Shown here piece after piece: positions 6,370 to 6,669 of a stretch of DNA of 6,669 bases. The stretch comes from Flavobacteriales bacterium (lineage in GTDB: Bacteria > Bacteroidota > Bacteroidia > Flavobacteriales > BACL11). A program made the translations under genes and the position numbers. The notes under the pieces were generated by a model. It worked only from the letters and a program-made list of their open reading frames with translations, ran no database searches and was not told the origin of the DNA. The stretch's first letter is position 1; each line of letters starts with the position of its first letter. The stretch is taken from the NCBI GenBank assembly GCA_002683775.1, contig NYTT01000041.1:1-6669 (forward strand), read 5' to 3'.

Positions 6370-6669
6370 AGAAATACTTGTTTTTAATCACTCTTGCATT
6401 ATTATCAAATAATATAATTGCACAACAAGAGGCAACATTATTATACAATTGGAATGACTCAAATTTAGTTGGCTCATTTGCTTATAACAATACTTATAAT
6501 GAATGTTGGGGATTAGCTTTGAATGATAAAGAATTTGCAATTATAGGAACAACAGCTGGCACTCATTTTTTTGATATAACCAATCCAGAAAACAGTTCAG
6601 AAGTAGCATTTGTTGAAGGAGGATTTACCGGTGGAGGGGTGATTCACAGAGATTATCATGATTTTAATG
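6366..6669 (+). CDS. Secreted choice-of-anchor B / LVIVD-repeat family protein, 3' partial
   Basis: The ATG overlaps the PNP stop as ATGA, and the frame stays open to the window end (101 complete codons). The N-terminus MKKYLFLITLALLSNNIIA is a signal peptide with likely cleavage after A19, leaving QQEATLL. The mature part contains YNECWGLAL (44-52), AIIGTTAGTHFFDITNP (58-74) and HRDYHDF (94-100). These match the start of the beta-propeller-like LVIVD/choice-of-anchor B proteins, where each blade carries a G...G..I.D(V/I)T(D/N)P-type unit. In Bacteroidota these are usually surface or secreted proteins that end in a type IX secretion sorting domain; that C-terminus is outside the window, so the anchor cannot be confirmed. 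Its place behind lpxK and the PNP suggests co-transcription, without an obvious functional link. Start and export are clear; the family call is likely. Confidence 0.78.
   Translation, partial: MKKYLFLITLALLSNNIIAQQEATLLYNWNDSNLVGSFAYNNTYNECWGLALNDKEFAIIGTTAGTHFFDITNPENSSEVAFVEGGFTGGGVIHRDYHDFN

Noticed and set aside
1..6669. Search for tRNA/rRNA genes, CRISPR arrays, insertion sequences, phage or defence genes
   Set aside because: Nearly all bases are accounted for by intact housekeeping or envelope genes, and I saw no repeat arrays, transposase motifs, tRNA-like folds or attachment sites.

Overview
The window reads as a chromosomal segment of an AT-rich member of the Bacteroidota, most likely a marine flavobacterium-like lineage. 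Three signs point there. The first gene is the FadL/OmpP1-type barrel in its typical Bacteroidota form (a mature start followed by an ALRYS...GTAR...NPAG stretch). The start regions lack Shine-Dalgarno-like sequences, and matches to the Bacteroidota -7 promoter element TAnnTTTG occur where promoters are expected. The last gene resembles the 'choice-of-anchor B' secreted proteins common in the phylum. The species cannot be named from this sequence.

Layout. (1) 1-1413, + strand: a FadL-family outer-membrane barrel missing only part of its signal peptide. (2) 1414-2886, - strand: an exported TPR protein that ends stop-to-stop against the barrel gene. (3) 2893-2925: a strong hairpin plus T tract that ends the next - strand unit. 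(4) 2944-4496, - strand: a two-gene operon of a Nif3-like dinuclear metal protein followed by a C4 zinc-ribbon coiled-coil protein, joined by TAATG. (5) 4497-4544: a 48-base divergent intergenic region with one -7-like box per direction, each 3-4 bases from a start codon. (6) 4545-6669, + strand: lpxK, a class-I purine nucleoside phosphorylase and the start of a secreted LVIVD/choice-of-anchor B protein, all overlapping and so probably one operon.

Function. The rightward operon mixes lipid A synthesis (LpxK), purine salvage (PNP) and an exported protein. The leftward operon has the Nif3/zinc-ribbon pair, which often sits together in bacteria without an agreed shared function. The two ends of the window hold envelope or exported proteins. 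Gene packing is very tight, with no gene-free stretch over 60 bases, and every ORF looks intact. I see no mobile element, RNA gene, CRISPR array or sign of recent transfer.

I do not see an obviously new multi-gene system. The points most worth checking are the paired promoters that would give leaderless mRNAs, the terminator set against a start codon, the Asp at the base-specificity position of the PNP, and a possible distant TTC39/Iml2-like motif in the TPR protein.
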